The notes under the pieces: model-generated
What the model was told of the DNA's origin: nothing
Database searches by the model: none
Seen by the model: only the letters and a program-made list of their open reading frames with translations
From: Tenacibaculum sp. Bg11-29
GTDB taxonomy: Bacteria; Bacteroidota; Bacteroidia; Flavobacteriales; Flavobacteriaceae
DNA length: 64,000 bases
Assembly (NCBI RefSeq): GCF_002836595.1
Contig: NZ_PJBB01000003.1
Location: 3,564,501 to 3,628,500, forward strand
Direction: 5' to 3'
Translations under genes and position numbers: made by a program
In this document: one piece after another, positions 26,912 through 36,288 of the stretch
How the letters are laid out: each line of letters starts with the position of its first letter
Position numbering within the stretch: the stretch's first letter is position 1

Positions 26912-28102
26912 ATGGAATACACCAAATTAGAAACATTACTTCATGAGTCTGGAGACATTGTAAGTGCCCATCTTAAAGATAGTAGAGAAAAAGGAGAAGA
27001 CTTTAATGTTTTTTCCATCTTAGGTATGGAAACGAATGAAACCAAAACACATGCTGCAATGTTGGTGGCACTATTAGATCCTAAAGGAACTCATTATCAA
27101 AATGAAAAATTTTTAACTCTATTCCTTAAAGAAATTGGTTACAAAAATTATGAAGAGGAAGATTTAATGTTAGTCAAAGTAAAAACAGAACATTATTTGG
27201 GTAAAATACCTGAAGATTATACAAGCGGTGGTTTTATAGATATTTTAATAACATTTCCTTCAGGAAAAGCAATAGCTATAGAAAATAAAATTGATGCAGG
27301 CGATCAACCAAAACAACTATATAGATATAGTCTGTTTAAAGGTGGTGCTTGTGATTTATTCTATTTAAGTAAAACAGGAAGGCAACCAACAAAAGAAAGT
27401 CTTGATAATTTAACAGATAGAGATTATAAAGTGATTTCTTATAACAACCATATATTAAATTGGCTAACGCAATGTTTAGCTATTGTTAAAACAAATTCAA
27501 TAGTAGAAAGTGTCATAAAACAATATCAGATTTTAATTAAAAACATTACGAATAGCATGGATAATAATTTAGAAAATGATTTAAATACACTCATTGTAAA
27601 TAATCTTGAGGAGGCTAAATATATACATTCTCATTATCAAAAAGCAATCGATAACATTAGAGATAAATTTAGAAACGCAATTTGCGATAAATTAAATAAC
27701 TTAGAACTAAATGTAAACGCAGTACTTGGTAACGATATTACAAATGTTTATTCACAAATATGGTTAAAATCTGATGCTCTTGATAAAAAAGGAGCCCTAC
27801 TAGGGTTAGAATCGTTTTCTGGTCAAGGAAATACTAAAGGATGTATGTTTGTTGGTATTTTAGATAGAAAAAATGAGTATGATACTATAAGAGATGGTGA
27901 TTATAGATTAAGCAGTTATTGGCCTTTAATAAGCGATCTTAAAACTACAGAGGACAATCCTTTAAATTTAACAAGTACTAATACACTTGAAAAGCTAATA
28001 AATAATCCTACTTATTTTGAAGAAATGGTAACTACTGTTGTAAACCAAACAAAAGATTTTGTAGATGCTTATCATGATCTTTATTTTCCTAGTAATGATT
28101 AA
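26912..28102 (+). CDS. PD-(D/E)XK nuclease superfamily protein (PDDEXK_4-like)
   Basis: A 396-aa protein 12 bases after hsdR, so probably in the same operon. The N-terminal half has the PDDEXK_4-like arrangement: FSILGMETNETKTHAAMLVA with LLDPKGTHYQ (about 32-65), then GGFIDILITFPSGKAIAIEN followed by KIDAGDQPKQLYRY (about 110-145). That supplies the Asp of the first strand and E-N-K of the second. The C-terminal part has no motif I know. Family members are often found in restriction and defence loci. It may be an accessory nuclease or a defence gene carried with the type I system. The presence of both strands' catalytic residues suggests activity. Confidence 0.75.
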   Translation: MEYTKLETLLHESGDIVSAHLKDSREKGEDFNVFSILGMETNETKTHAAMLVALLDPKGTHYQNEKFLTLFLKEIGYKNYEEEDLMLVKVKTEHYLGKIPEDYTSGGFIDILITFPSGKAIAIENKIDAGDQPKQLYRYSLFKGGACDLFYLSKTGRQPTKESLDNLTDRDYKVISYNNHILNWLTQCLAIVKTNSIVESVIKQYQILIKNITNSMDNNLENDLNTLIVNNLEEAKYIHSHYQKAIDNIRDKFRNAICDKLNNLELNVNAVLGNDITNVYSQIWLKSDALDKKGALLGLESFSGQGNTKGCMFVGILDRKNEYDTIRDGDYRLSSYWPLISDLKTTEDNPLNLTSTNTLEKLINNPTYFEEMVTTVVNQTKDFVDAYHDLYFPSND

Positions 28103-28205
28103 TTAGGTACGAAACGGATAATATAATTTGATAATAAGAAGTATCATTTAGAAACAGTGCTATGTTACTTTAAGTAAATGATATATACTAAAAGAAAAAG
28201 TAAAA

Positions 28206-28985
28206 TTGTTTTTTATGGATACTAATTACGATAGATATGGTTCAGCAGCTATAGAAGCTGCTTTGTGTGGAGTAAATCCCATTGTGGCATGGAAAAAAGC
28301 AACTAAAGAACTTTCTTTTAGTGATTCTTCTCAAGAAAAACCTTGTCCTAAAAATGCTTTTTTAGGCTTATGTGAAGATGGTTTAGTCAAAGGAATTAAA
28401 GCTGATTTTTATTTAAAAAAATCAACCTCAAAGAAGAATAAAAAATACGCTATTGCAGCTGTAAAATTATTAAGAACCAACTCTACTCTTTCAAGAAATG
28501 AGTTATGGAATCATATTGCAGAAGAATTCTCTTTAGGTGACATGCCCCATAATTCTCAAATGGATGTTGTCTTGGGATTGTGGAGTGAGAAATTAATTGT
28601 TAAAAAAAGTATGACTGCCCATAACAAATATGCCAAAACAGCTATAGAATGCGTTGAAAATTTCAAAGAATCTAACTGTATTAAGGAAATGTGGGTTAAA
28701 TATGTAAAAGAAAATTTTGATACCAAAAGTTCACAAGAAAAAGGTTGCCCAAAAAATGCATTTTTAGGTTTATGTGAAGAAGGTTTAGTAAAAGGAATTC
28801 CAAAAGGAAATTATACCAAGTCAGTTAAGAATAAAGAATATGCTTTACAAGCTATTGATATATTAAAGCAAAATACATTTTTACCGAAAGAATTATGGGA
28901 ACAATTAGAACTTGGAGATAAAAAGCATAACTCTCAAATGAATGTTGTATTGGCTCTTTGGGAGAATGATTTGATTTTGAAATAA
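28206..28985 (+). CDS. Internally duplicated protein of unknown function in the R-M operon
   Basis: A 259-aa protein built from two ~125-residue copies of one domain. Copy 1 has SSQEKPCPKNAFLGLCEDGL, VKGI, and later HNSQMDVVLGLW with SEKLI. Copy 2 has SSQEKGCPKNAFLGLCEEGL, VKGI, and HNSQMNVVLALW with ENDLI. The N-terminal pieces (YGSAAIEAALCGVNPIVAWK / YAKTAIECVENFKE) also align. No catalytic motif, signal peptide or membrane segment is evident; the repeated Cys residues could bind metal. It resembles an uncharacterised family I have seen beside restriction genes, but I do not assign a function. It is 103 bases after the PD-(D/E)XK gene and may have its own promoter. Confidence 0.65.
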   Translation: MFFMDTNYDRYGSAAIEAALCGVNPIVAWKKATKELSFSDSSQEKPCPKNAFLGLCEDGLVKGIKADFYLKKSTSKKNKKYAIAAVKLLRTNSTLSRNELWNHIAEEFSLGDMPHNSQMDVVLGLWSEKLIVKKSMTAHNKYAKTAIECVENFKESNCIKEMWVKYVKENFDTKSSQEKGCPKNAFLGLCEEGLVKGIPKGNYTKSVKNKEYALQAIDILKQNTFLPKELWEQLELGDKKHNSQMNVVLALWENDLILK

Positions 28986-29037
28986 AGAATAAGAAAGCTC
29001 ATAAGATCTTTTTTAATACGTCCATTACTTTTTTCTA

Positions 29038-29057
29038 GCTTCTTATGGCTTTCCGTA
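29038..29057 (+). repeat. 20-bp direct repeat, copy 2 (upstream of mcrB)
   Basis: Identical to 17604-17623. It begins 187 bases before the mcrB start codon, much as copy 1 lies 171 bases before hsdM. The two copies enclose the whole type I operon (about 11.4 kb). Confidence 0.75.
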
Positions 29058-29224
29058 ACCTTAATTATTTGAAGTTCTTTATTTTTAGGCGACTAAAAAA
29101 AGTAATCAAGAAAATCTCCCATAAAATCAAGGAAGTAATTAAATTTAATAAAAATCATAATTGTAAAAATCGATATTTTTTTCGCTTTATTACATAATAA
29201 TTTAATTGATAAATAAAAAAAGTT

Positions 29225-31990
29225 ATGAATAAAGAATTAGAAAGCTCAAAACAGCTATTTTTAGAAAAGTGGCCTATAGAAAAGCTACAAGAAATGGAGC
29301 TTCAAGAATATACGAACACAAATAGAGAAGATTCTTTTTGCTACTGGGTAGAGCATATTACCCGAGATTTAGGAAGTGTTGTTGGAGGAAGTTCTTATAA
29401 GTTTGGAGTTTATAAAAAAGGCTCAGATAGTAAAACAAAAAAAGCTAATAATCGTGATTCTGATGGAGAATATGCTTGGCATACCAAATATGGAGTAACA
29501 GCAGAAGAAGCATTTGAGAAAATCAAACAAATAATTATTGCAATAGCTACAAATGCTCAAGGAGATACTATAGAAACTATTGATGAGATTGATTTAGGAA
29601 CAGCCTATAAATGGAAAATTGCTTTTTTATATGGTAATTATAATGTTATAAATATATTTAAACTAGAAGCGTTACGCTATGTCGCTAAAAACTTACAAAT
29701 ACCTTTTATAAATAAAACTCCTGTTTCAATATTTCATAGAGAAATTTTAAAACAAAAAAAACAAGATAACTTTTTTGAGTTTAGCCATAATTTATGGCAA
29801 CAATATGCTAATGGGTTAACAGATGTAAAAGAAGCGTTTGCAAATTGGTTAAATATAAATACTCATGATTCTTATCGCAATTACTTAGGTGATACACCTA
29901 GTAGTATAGTTAGAAAATTAGAGGAAATAAACAGTTACTTTGATGAGATAGATTTCTTTTTAGTCAACCCTTTAAACGTAAAAGAACATATAAATACTAT
30001 CTTATTTTTATTGAATAAAGCAGAAAGAGAAAAGAACTCTGATTTTGAAGAGTATGATCTTAAAAATAGTAATGGTATTCCAAAAGCTTTATTAGGTAAA
30101 AACAATTACATCCTATTTTTAAGTGAAAAATTTGTTGAAGAAAATAAAGAAAAAAATATGTTAGAAAATTTAATTAAAGAATTTAGGGGGTATTTAAATG
30201 GGTATGCCGATTTAACAATTGAAATCTATTCAGATAACTTTGAAAAATATTTAAGTTTTTATTTTAAAGAAAAAACAACTACTTTTTTAACGAAAGAAGA
30301 TATTAAAGAATTATCAGAGATAAAAAGGTATCAATTTGATCGTAAAACACATTATGAGCATAAAGGTAAAGGGCATTCTAATTTCGTTTCTTTTTTTAAA
30401 GAGAAAATATATCTTTTTGAAGATACTATTTCAGTAAGCAATCAAATACTGTATGGTCCTCCTGGAACAGGAAAAACCTATGTCACTAAAAAATTAGCGG
30501 TTGAACTTATAGATAAAACTACCTATGAGGATACAGAAGAAGATAGAAAAGCCATCGTAGAGCGATATAATGAACTCCATAAAAAGGAACAAATTGTATT
30601 TACCACCTTTCATCAGTCTATCAGTTATGAGGATTTTGTAGAAGGTATAAAACCAAAAACTTCAGAAGATAAAAAAGTTACATACGAAATAGAAGATGGA
30701 ATATTTAAACAGATTGTAACTAAAGCAAAAGGTTTAAAAGGAGAAATAAAATCAGAAACCAATACTATCGATTTTAAAAATAAAAATTATTTTAAAATGA
30801 GTATTGGAGGTAAAAACAGAAAAGACGTACATAATTGGTGTATTAATAACAATTATATATCATTAGGCTGGGGAGACGAAGAAGATTATTCTGAATATAA
30901 CAGCATTAAAAATTGGGATACCTATAGAAATAAGTTTAAGAATGAATTTTCCTATTTAATTGAAGAATCAAAATATCACATACAAGCAATGTTCATCTTT
31001 CAAAAAATGAATATTGGAGATATTGTTTTAGTTTCACTAGGAAATCATATTATTGATGCGATTGGTATAATAACGGGTGAATATGAATACAAAGAGCATA
31101 GCAATATCCCGTATCATCATTTTAGAAAAGTAAAATGGTTAGCAACTAGCTTAGATGCAGATCCGAGTTTATTTGTAGATAAAAACATTTCACAACAATC
31201 CATTTATCAGTTTAATAGCGATGATATTAAAGTTGATTATTTCGAACAAACTTTTACTAAAAAACATGAAATTTCTACTCCCAAAGATCATGTTTTAATT
31301 ATTGACGAAATTAACAGAGGAAATGTATCTGCCATATTTGGTGAACTAATCACCTTATTAGAACCAGACAAACGTTTGGGGCAAGACGAAGCAATTACTG
31401 TAAAACTTCCCTATTCTAAAAAAGAATTTGGTATCCCTTCGAATCTTCACATCATAGGAACTATGAATACAGCAGATAGATCTGTAGAAGCCTTAGATAC
31501 TGCCTTACGAAGACGTTTTGAGTTTAAAGAAATAATGCCAAAACCAGAATTATTAGAAAATATTTTATTTGACGGTTTTAATTTAAAAAAGGTTTTAGAA
31601 ACTATTAACAACCGTATTGAATTGTTATTAGATAGAGATCATACGATAGGTCACTCCTACTTCATTGCTATTGAAAGCGGAGATACTGAAGAACTAGCTT
31701 CCGTTTTTAAAAATAAAGTAATTCCTTTATTACAGGAATATTTTTATGGTGATTATGGTAAAATAGGATTGGTCTTAGGAAAAGGTTTTATTCAACAGAA
31801 AGAAAACAAAGAAGTAAAATTTGCAGATTTCACATATGAAAATTCAAATGATTTTAAAACTGCTTCTTTTCAAATACAAAAAATTGATACTAATAATATT
31901 ATAAAAGCAATACATGAAACATTAGGTATAAAAAAAGAAGCTACACCTAGTAAAGAAAAACAAGTTGCTCCTGAGTTAGCAAATGTATAA
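29225..31990 (+). CDS. mcrB: McrB-like GTPase (AAA+) with internal EVE-like domain
   Basis: Motor of a modification-dependent restriction system, 921 aa. The N-terminal region begins with a domain containing FCYWVEHITRDLGSVVGGSS and is likely for DNA binding. The AAA core has Walker A YGPPGTGKT near 408-417, Walker B LIIDEINRGN near 690, sensor-1 GTMNTADRS near 744 and ALDTALRRRFEF near 757. Between Walker A and Walker B, at about 522-678, lies an inserted EVE/PUA-like segment (FKMSIGGKNR, ISLGWGD, MNIGDIVLVSLGN, IDAIGIITGEYEY). EVE domains read modified bases, so this could supply target recognition. The gene overlaps mcrC by 8 bases. The start is the first ATG after a short AT-rich leader. 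Confidence 0.88.
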   Translation: MNKELESSKQLFLEKWPIEKLQEMELQEYTNTNREDSFCYWVEHITRDLGSVVGGSSYKFGVYKKGSDSKTKKANNRDSDGEYAWHTKYGVTAEEAFEKIKQIIIAIATNAQGDTIETIDEIDLGTAYKWKIAFLYGNYNVINIFKLEALRYVAKNLQIPFINKTPVSIFHREILKQKKQDNFFEFSHNLWQQYANGLTDVKEAFANWLNINTHDSYRNYLGDTPSSIVRKLEEINSYFDEIDFFLVNPLNVKEHINTILFLLNKAEREKNSDFEEYDLKNSNGIPKALLGKNNYILFLSEKFVEENKEKNMLENLIKEFRGYLNGYADLTIEIYSDNFEKYLSFYFKEKTTTFLTKEDIKELSEIKRYQFDRKTHYEHKGKGHSNFVSFFKEKIYLFEDTISVSNQILYGPPGTGKTYVTKKLAVELIDKTTYEDTEEDRKAIVERYNELHKKEQIVFTTFHQSISYEDFVEGIKPKTSEDKKVTYEIEDGIFKQIVTKAKGLKGEIKSETNTIDFKNKNYFKMSIGGKNRKDVHNWCINNNYISLGWGDEEDYSEYNSIKNWDTYRNKFKNEFSYLIEESKYHIQAMFIFQKMNIGDIVLVSLGNHIIDAIGIITGEYEYKEHSNIPYHHFRKVKWLATSLDADPSLFVDKNISQQSIYQFNSDDIKVDYFEQTFTKKHEISTPKDHVLIIDEINRGNVSAIFGELITLLEPDKRLGQDEAITVKLPYSKKEFGIPSNLHIIGTMNTADRSVEALDTALRRRFEFKEIMPKPELLENILFDGFNLKKVLETINNRIELLLDRDHTIGHSYFIAIESGDTEELASVFKNKVIPLLQEYFYGDYGKIGLVLGKGFIQQKENKEVKFADFTYENSNDFKTASFQIQKIDTNNIIKAIHETLGIKKEATPSKEKQVAPELANV

Positions 31991-33215
31991 ACATATTAAA
32001 ATATACGAACATCAAAGACTGTATGTTGGTGAGCAGGGTTTTAATCAAAAGCATTTAGACGCACTATTAAAATTAAACGAATACCATGATTGGAAATATT
32101 TTCGACCTATTTCCAAAGGTATTCAGTTTAACCAATATGTAGGCATCATTCAAATAGATGGCTTATCGATTGAGATTCACCCGAAAGCTGATAAGAATGA
32201 TGACGATAGTAAATGGCAAGGAGTTTTGTTACATATGTTACAAGCATCCGGTAAACTTAACCCAGAATCAGCAGGTGCAGCAAATGTAAAACGTACAAAC
32301 CTAAATTTACTAGAAGTTTATTTTGAGCTATATTTATCGGAGATAGACAACCTTTTACATAAAGGTTGTATTAAACAATACCGTAAACAAACTAGCAACA
32401 CCAAAGCTTTAAAAGGAAAGCTTGAGTTTGCTGGTCATATTCAAAAAAACTTAGTGCATAAAGAACGCTTTTACACGACGCATCAAGTATATGACACAAA
32501 TCATTTGCTACATCAAACTTTATACAATGCATTAGAGATTGTAGGTCAATTTACCAAAGGAACTCGATTGCACGATCGTTTTAAACGTTTAGATCTTAAT
32601 TTTCCAGAAGTTAGTCGAAAAAATATAACGAAGCAGCAGGTAAATTCTATTAAATTAAATAGAAAATCAGCTAGTTATAGTTATGGTTTAGAACTCGCTC
32701 GATTAATTATATTAAACTACTCCCCTAATATTTCTGGTGGTAAAGAGAAAATGGTTTCTTTATTATTTGACATGAATGTGCTATGGGAAGAATATATATT
32801 AAAACAATTACAAAAACATTGTGAAGGTACAAATATTGAAGTTTTTGGGCAAGAATCTAAATCCTTTTGGGGTAACAATAGTTTACGCCCTGATATTGTT
32901 TTAAAAAAAGAAGGAAAAACATATATCATTGATACCAAATGGAAATGCCCAAATAATAGTTCTGCTTCGGTTGCAGATTTACGACAAATGTATACTTATT
33001 GTCGCTTTTGGAATGCCGAAAAAGCATTGTTATTATATCCAGGAACAGATAAGAACAATGAGTTTAAACCTTTTAAAACAGATGACTATATAGTCCCAGA
33101 AAGAATAATAAAACATCAATGTAAAATGAGATTTGTTTCTGTGGTGGATAATGAAGGGAATCTATCTGAAACTATTGGTGAAGAAATATTGAAAGAGTTA
33201 ATCGAAAACAATTAA
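31983..33215 (+). CDS. mcrC: McrC-like nuclease subunit
   Basis: 410-aa partner of McrB. The N-terminal half (IKIYEHQRLYVGE, ISKGIQFNQYVGIIQIDG, IEIHPKAD) is the McrC stimulatory/OB-like part. The nuclease core is PD-(D/E)XK: LRPDIVLKKEGKTYIIDTKW near residues 300-320, supplying D and D-T-K. The middle contains the usual TSNTKALKGKLEF segment. It starts within the last codons of mcrB and ends one base before the next gene, so translation is probably coupled. All expected residues are present. Confidence 0.92.
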   Translation: MYKHIKIYEHQRLYVGEQGFNQKHLDALLKLNEYHDWKYFRPISKGIQFNQYVGIIQIDGLSIEIHPKADKNDDDSKWQGVLLHMLQASGKLNPESAGAANVKRTNLNLLEVYFELYLSEIDNLLHKGCIKQYRKQTSNTKALKGKLEFAGHIQKNLVHKERFYTTHQVYDTNHLLHQTLYNALEIVGQFTKGTRLHDRFKRLDLNFPEVSRKNITKQQVNSIKLNRKSASYSYGLELARLIILNYSPNISGGKEKMVSLLFDMNVLWEEYILKQLQKHCEGTNIEVFGQESKSFWGNNSLRPDIVLKKEGKTYIIDTKWKCPNNSSASVADLRQMYTYCRFWNAEKALLLYPGTDKNNEFKPFKTDDYIVPERIIKHQCKMRFVSVVDNEGNLSETIGEEILKELIENN

Positions 33216-33531
33216 ATGAAAAACACTCTATTCGTATGTTCTGTAAATAAAAAACGTTGCAAAACAGCAAAGGATTATTTTGCTACAATATATACCAACT
33301 ATAATTTTGATTCAATAAGAACGAATCAAAAAAAATGTAACAAAGAAGGCACGCATTTTATTACGGAAGACCATTTAAACTGGGCGAATATTGTGTATGT
33401 AATGGAACAACGCCGTAAAAAACTAGTTAATGAACATACGGCACATAGTTATTAGCCATAAAATAATAGTCCTTAATATTTTTGATCGTTTTAAATACTA
33501 TCAAAAGGAATTGATTGCTATTCTAGAATAA
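33216..33531 (+). pseudogene. Low-molecular-weight phosphatase-like gene, frameshifted near its 3' end
   Basis: The first frame gives 79 aa: NTLFVCSVNKKRCKTA is the P-loop of the small protein-tyrosine-phosphatase family (C-x4-5-R with a following TA), and WANIVYVMEQRRKKL is the conserved mid-section. It stops at 33455. The expected C-terminus continues in the +1 frame: KIIVLNIFDRFKYYQKELIA and ILE, then stop at 33531. Together the pieces make about 104 aa, the family's usual length. So an indel lies between about 33428 and 33456. It begins right after the mcrC stop and looks co-transcribed. It may be a recent mutation, a sequencing error, or a recoded gene. The Arg-Ser of the classic motif is Arg-Cys here. 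Confidence 0.7.
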
Positions 33532-33590
33532 AAATAGAATTCTAAAACCTATTTTTGTAAAAAAAAAGAACTAATAAAAGAATAATTTCT

Positions 33591-35699
33591 ATGAACACTA
33601 ATTATTATCCTAAGAGCCCAAAATCATTACCTAAAAATTTAACCAATTTACCCGCTACGTATTTATTCAGAGCTACTCTAGCTGTATTAGCTATTGTACT
33701 ATTTTTTGCATTATATATTGGGCTAGTTATTGGCTTAGGCTATTTGGTATATTATGCTTTTATATATGACATGGGTCATGTTAATAAAATAACCATTTTA
33801 TTAAAAGTTGGGGCAATAGCTGGTGCTGCAATGTTGTTTGTGTTTACCCTAAAATTTATATTAAAATTAAAAAACGATAAGCAGGTAAATCGTATTAAAC
33901 TTAAAAAAGAAGAACATGCTGAATTATGGGGGTTTATTCATACTATTTGTAAAGAAACCGGTGCACCTAAACCTAAAAATATTTATGTAGACCCTGATGT
34001 GAATGCGTATGTTTCATATACAAACATGTGGTTGAGCCTGTTTTTACCAGTAAAAAAAGAACTTACTATTGGTATGGGGCTAGTATCCTGTTTGAATTTA
34101 TCAGAATTTAAAGCAGTAATGAGTCATGAATTTGGTCATTTTTCACAACGAAGTATGAAAATTGGTAGTTATATTATTTCTGCAAACACCATAATTCATG
34201 GTATGATTTACGATAGAGATAAATGGGACGACTTATTAGATCAATGGCGTGCTTCTGATATTAGATTATCTGCCGCTGCATGGGTAATTACTCCTGTAAT
34301 TTGGGTAATTAGACAAGTGTTAGGATTGTTTTATATGTTCTTAAATTTAATGTATTCTTCTTTATCAAGAGAGATGGAGTTTAATGCTGATAAGGTTGCT
34401 ATAAGTACATCTGGTAGTGATGCTATTTTATCTGGGCTTTGGCGTTTAGATAGTGGTTTTGAGAAGTGGAATGCTACAATAAATAATGCTTATCTAGCAA
34501 GCAAGAAAAAACTGTTTGTAAAAAATTTATATACACATAACACTCAGTCTTTAGCAGAGATAGCCGAAGAACAACATCGTTTATTAAGTAATTTATCTAA
34601 AGATTCAAGAGGAGGACAAACGTATTTTACAAGTTCATTAGTATCTAAAGCAGATATGTATGCAAGTCACCCAACTAACGATAAAAGGCAGGATAATGCT
34701 AAAGTACCATATATAGTTTGTGAACAAGATAATCGGTCTCCATGGCTACTTTTTAGTAACCCAACTATTCTTCAGGAGGAAATGACAAGCTTAATATATA
34801 AGCAATACATAAATAGTGAGCCAAAAGAATTTGCTCGTGATGTAGCTTTTAGAGAATTTATGGTTCAAGAATCACAAGGAAAAGAACTGCTAGCTGAATA
34901 CTATAATACTTTTGAAAACAGATTTTTACATATTGATACTCCTGAAAACTTAAGGTATGAAGCCATAAAAAATAAAAATATTTTGGCAACGGTAGCAAAA
35001 TCACATAAAAAAGAATTATTAGAGTTAATGAAACCGATACAGGAATTAGAAGCTTTAATGTTAAAAGCAAGTCAAATAGCAGAAGGATCAGTGCTAGAAA
35101 ATTCTTTTACATTTAAAAATAAAGAATATAAAAAGAAAGATCTAAATGAAGGGTATCAGTTAATAATAACCGAAAGAGAGGAGCTGTTTAATAATAGCTT
35201 TAAAGATTGGGATACTTCTTTTTGTGGGTTTCATTTAGCTTTAGCTAAACAAAAAGCTAAAGCAGAAGCCTTGTTACAAGTTTATGCTCAACACAATACT
35301 ATAATCAAAGTTTATAAGGATTTTGTTACTTGCAAAAATATTATTTTTAATGAAGTAAATGAGCTACAAACCAAAGAAGATGTAACTGACGGACAAGTGA
35401 CTATTTTAAAAAGTACAATCAATAGAAAAGTTGAAGAATTAAATGATTCATTAAGTTTATTTGATAGTATGGTATTTATTCCAATGCCAAATATTGAAAC
35501 TATTGAAGAGTTAAAAGAGGCTATCGTAACAGAAGGAAAATTTAAGGGAGAAGCTGGAGATATATTTAATAACGGAGGCTTTGATAAAATTATAGAAAAC
35601 ATTGATAATGCAATCGTACATTGCCAACGTATAGACCAAAAAAGTATAGGAGTAATTTTAGCTTTTCATAAAGAACTTCAAAATGGATTATTGAATTAA
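33591..35699 (+). CDS. M48-family membrane zinc metallopeptidase
   Basis: A 702-aa HtpX/Ste24-like peptidase. Two hydrophobic helices lie near the N-terminus (about 23-58 and 68-90). The zinc site is HEFGH near residue 180 (VMSHEFGHFSQRSM), with the third ligand Glu in SREMEFNADKVA near 259. Further hydrophobic segments follow around 230-250 (AAWVITPVIWVIRQVLGLFY). The C-terminal ~350 residues are a helical, charged extension not found in HtpX. Such long M48 proteins are common in Bacteroidota and may take part in envelope protein quality control. It is 135 bases beyond the mcrC/phosphatase transcript, so a link with defence is not shown. Confidence 0.85.
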   Translation: MNTNYYPKSPKSLPKNLTNLPATYLFRATLAVLAIVLFFALYIGLVIGLGYLVYYAFIYDMGHVNKITILLKVGAIAGAAMLFVFTLKFILKLKNDKQVNRIKLKKEEHAELWGFIHTICKETGAPKPKNIYVDPDVNAYVSYTNMWLSLFLPVKKELTIGMGLVSCLNLSEFKAVMSHEFGHFSQRSMKIGSYIISANTIIHGMIYDRDKWDDLLDQWRASDIRLSAAAWVITPVIWVIRQVLGLFYMFLNLMYSSLSREMEFNADKVAISTSGSDAILSGLWRLDSGFEKWNATINNAYLASKKKLFVKNLYTHNTQSLAEIAEEQHRLLSNLSKDSRGGQTYFTSSLVSKADMYASHPTNDKRQDNAKVPYIVCEQDNRSPWLLFSNPTILQEEMTSLIYKQYINSEPKEFARDVAFREFMVQESQGKELLAEYYNTFENRFLHIDTPENLRYEAIKNKNILATVAKSHKKELLELMKPIQELEALMLKASQIAEGSVLENSFTFKNKEYKKKDLNEGYQLIITEREELFNNSFKDWDTSFCGFHLALAKQKAKAEALLQVYAQHNTIIKVYKDFVTCKNIIFNEVNELQTKEDVTDGQVTILKSTINRKVEELNDSLSLFDSMVFIPMPNIETIEELKEAIVTEGKFKGEAGDIFNNGGFDKIIENIDNAIVHCQRIDQKSIGVILAFHKELQNGLLN

Positions 35700-35799
35700 C
35701 CATTTGGGTTTTATCAATCTTATTTTGATAGAATCATGTTAGACTTTAAGGTAAAAACTAATGGTCGTTATAAACTCAATTAAAGATATCTAATACATT

Positions 35800-36288
35800 A
35801 TGAAAACATCTTTTACAGCAATAGATTTTGAAACAGCTACAAGTCATCATATTTGTTCGGTGGGTATCGTAACCTTTGAAAATGGAGAAATTATTGACGA
35901 ATACCACGCTTTAATTAAACCGCCGAATAATGAATATAATTGGCACAATATTAAAGTGCACGGAATTACAGAAAGGCATACCCAAAACATGCCTAGTTTT
36001 AATGAAATATATCCTGAAATAAAGAAACGTATTCACGGTAAAACACTGGTTGCGCATAATGAGAGTTTTGACAGAAATGTATTGACGAAAACAATGCGAG
36101 ATTATAGCATTGACTATTCGGAGTTGAATATTGCAGAAAAATGGGTGTGCACAATGAAAATATATAAAGCCAAAGGCTATAAGCCTGCAAATTTAAATGC
36201 GTGTTGTCAACAAAACAATATCCAATTAGAACACCATCAAGCACTATCAGATGCTCGTGCCTGTGGTAAACTTTTTTTAATCGCTTAA
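35800..36288 (+). CDS. DEDDh 3'-5' exonuclease (DnaQ/epsilon-like)
   Basis: A 162-aa exonuclease. Catalytic blocks are visible: Exo I FTAIDFETA (D8, E10), Exo II LVAHNESFDRNVL, and Exo III HHQALSDARACG. The segment NIKVHGITERHTQNMPSF is typical of DnaQ-like proteins. It is shorter than polymerase III epsilon and lacks a polymerase-binding tail, so it is more likely a repair or nucleic-acid trimming enzyme. It stands alone with about 100 bases upstream. Confidence 0.85.
   Translation: MKTSFTAIDFETATSHHICSVGIVTFENGEIIDEYHALIKPPNNEYNWHNIKVHGITERHTQNMPSFNEIYPEIKKRIHGKTLVAHNESFDRNVLTKTMRDYSIDYSELNIAEKWVCTMKIYKAKGYKPANLNACCQQNNIQLEHHQALSDARACGKLFLIA

Noticed and set aside
33591..36288. M48 peptidase and DEDDh exonuclease as part of the defence island
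   Set aside because: They are separated by their own intergenic regions and belong to families common outside defence loci; adjacency alone is not enough.
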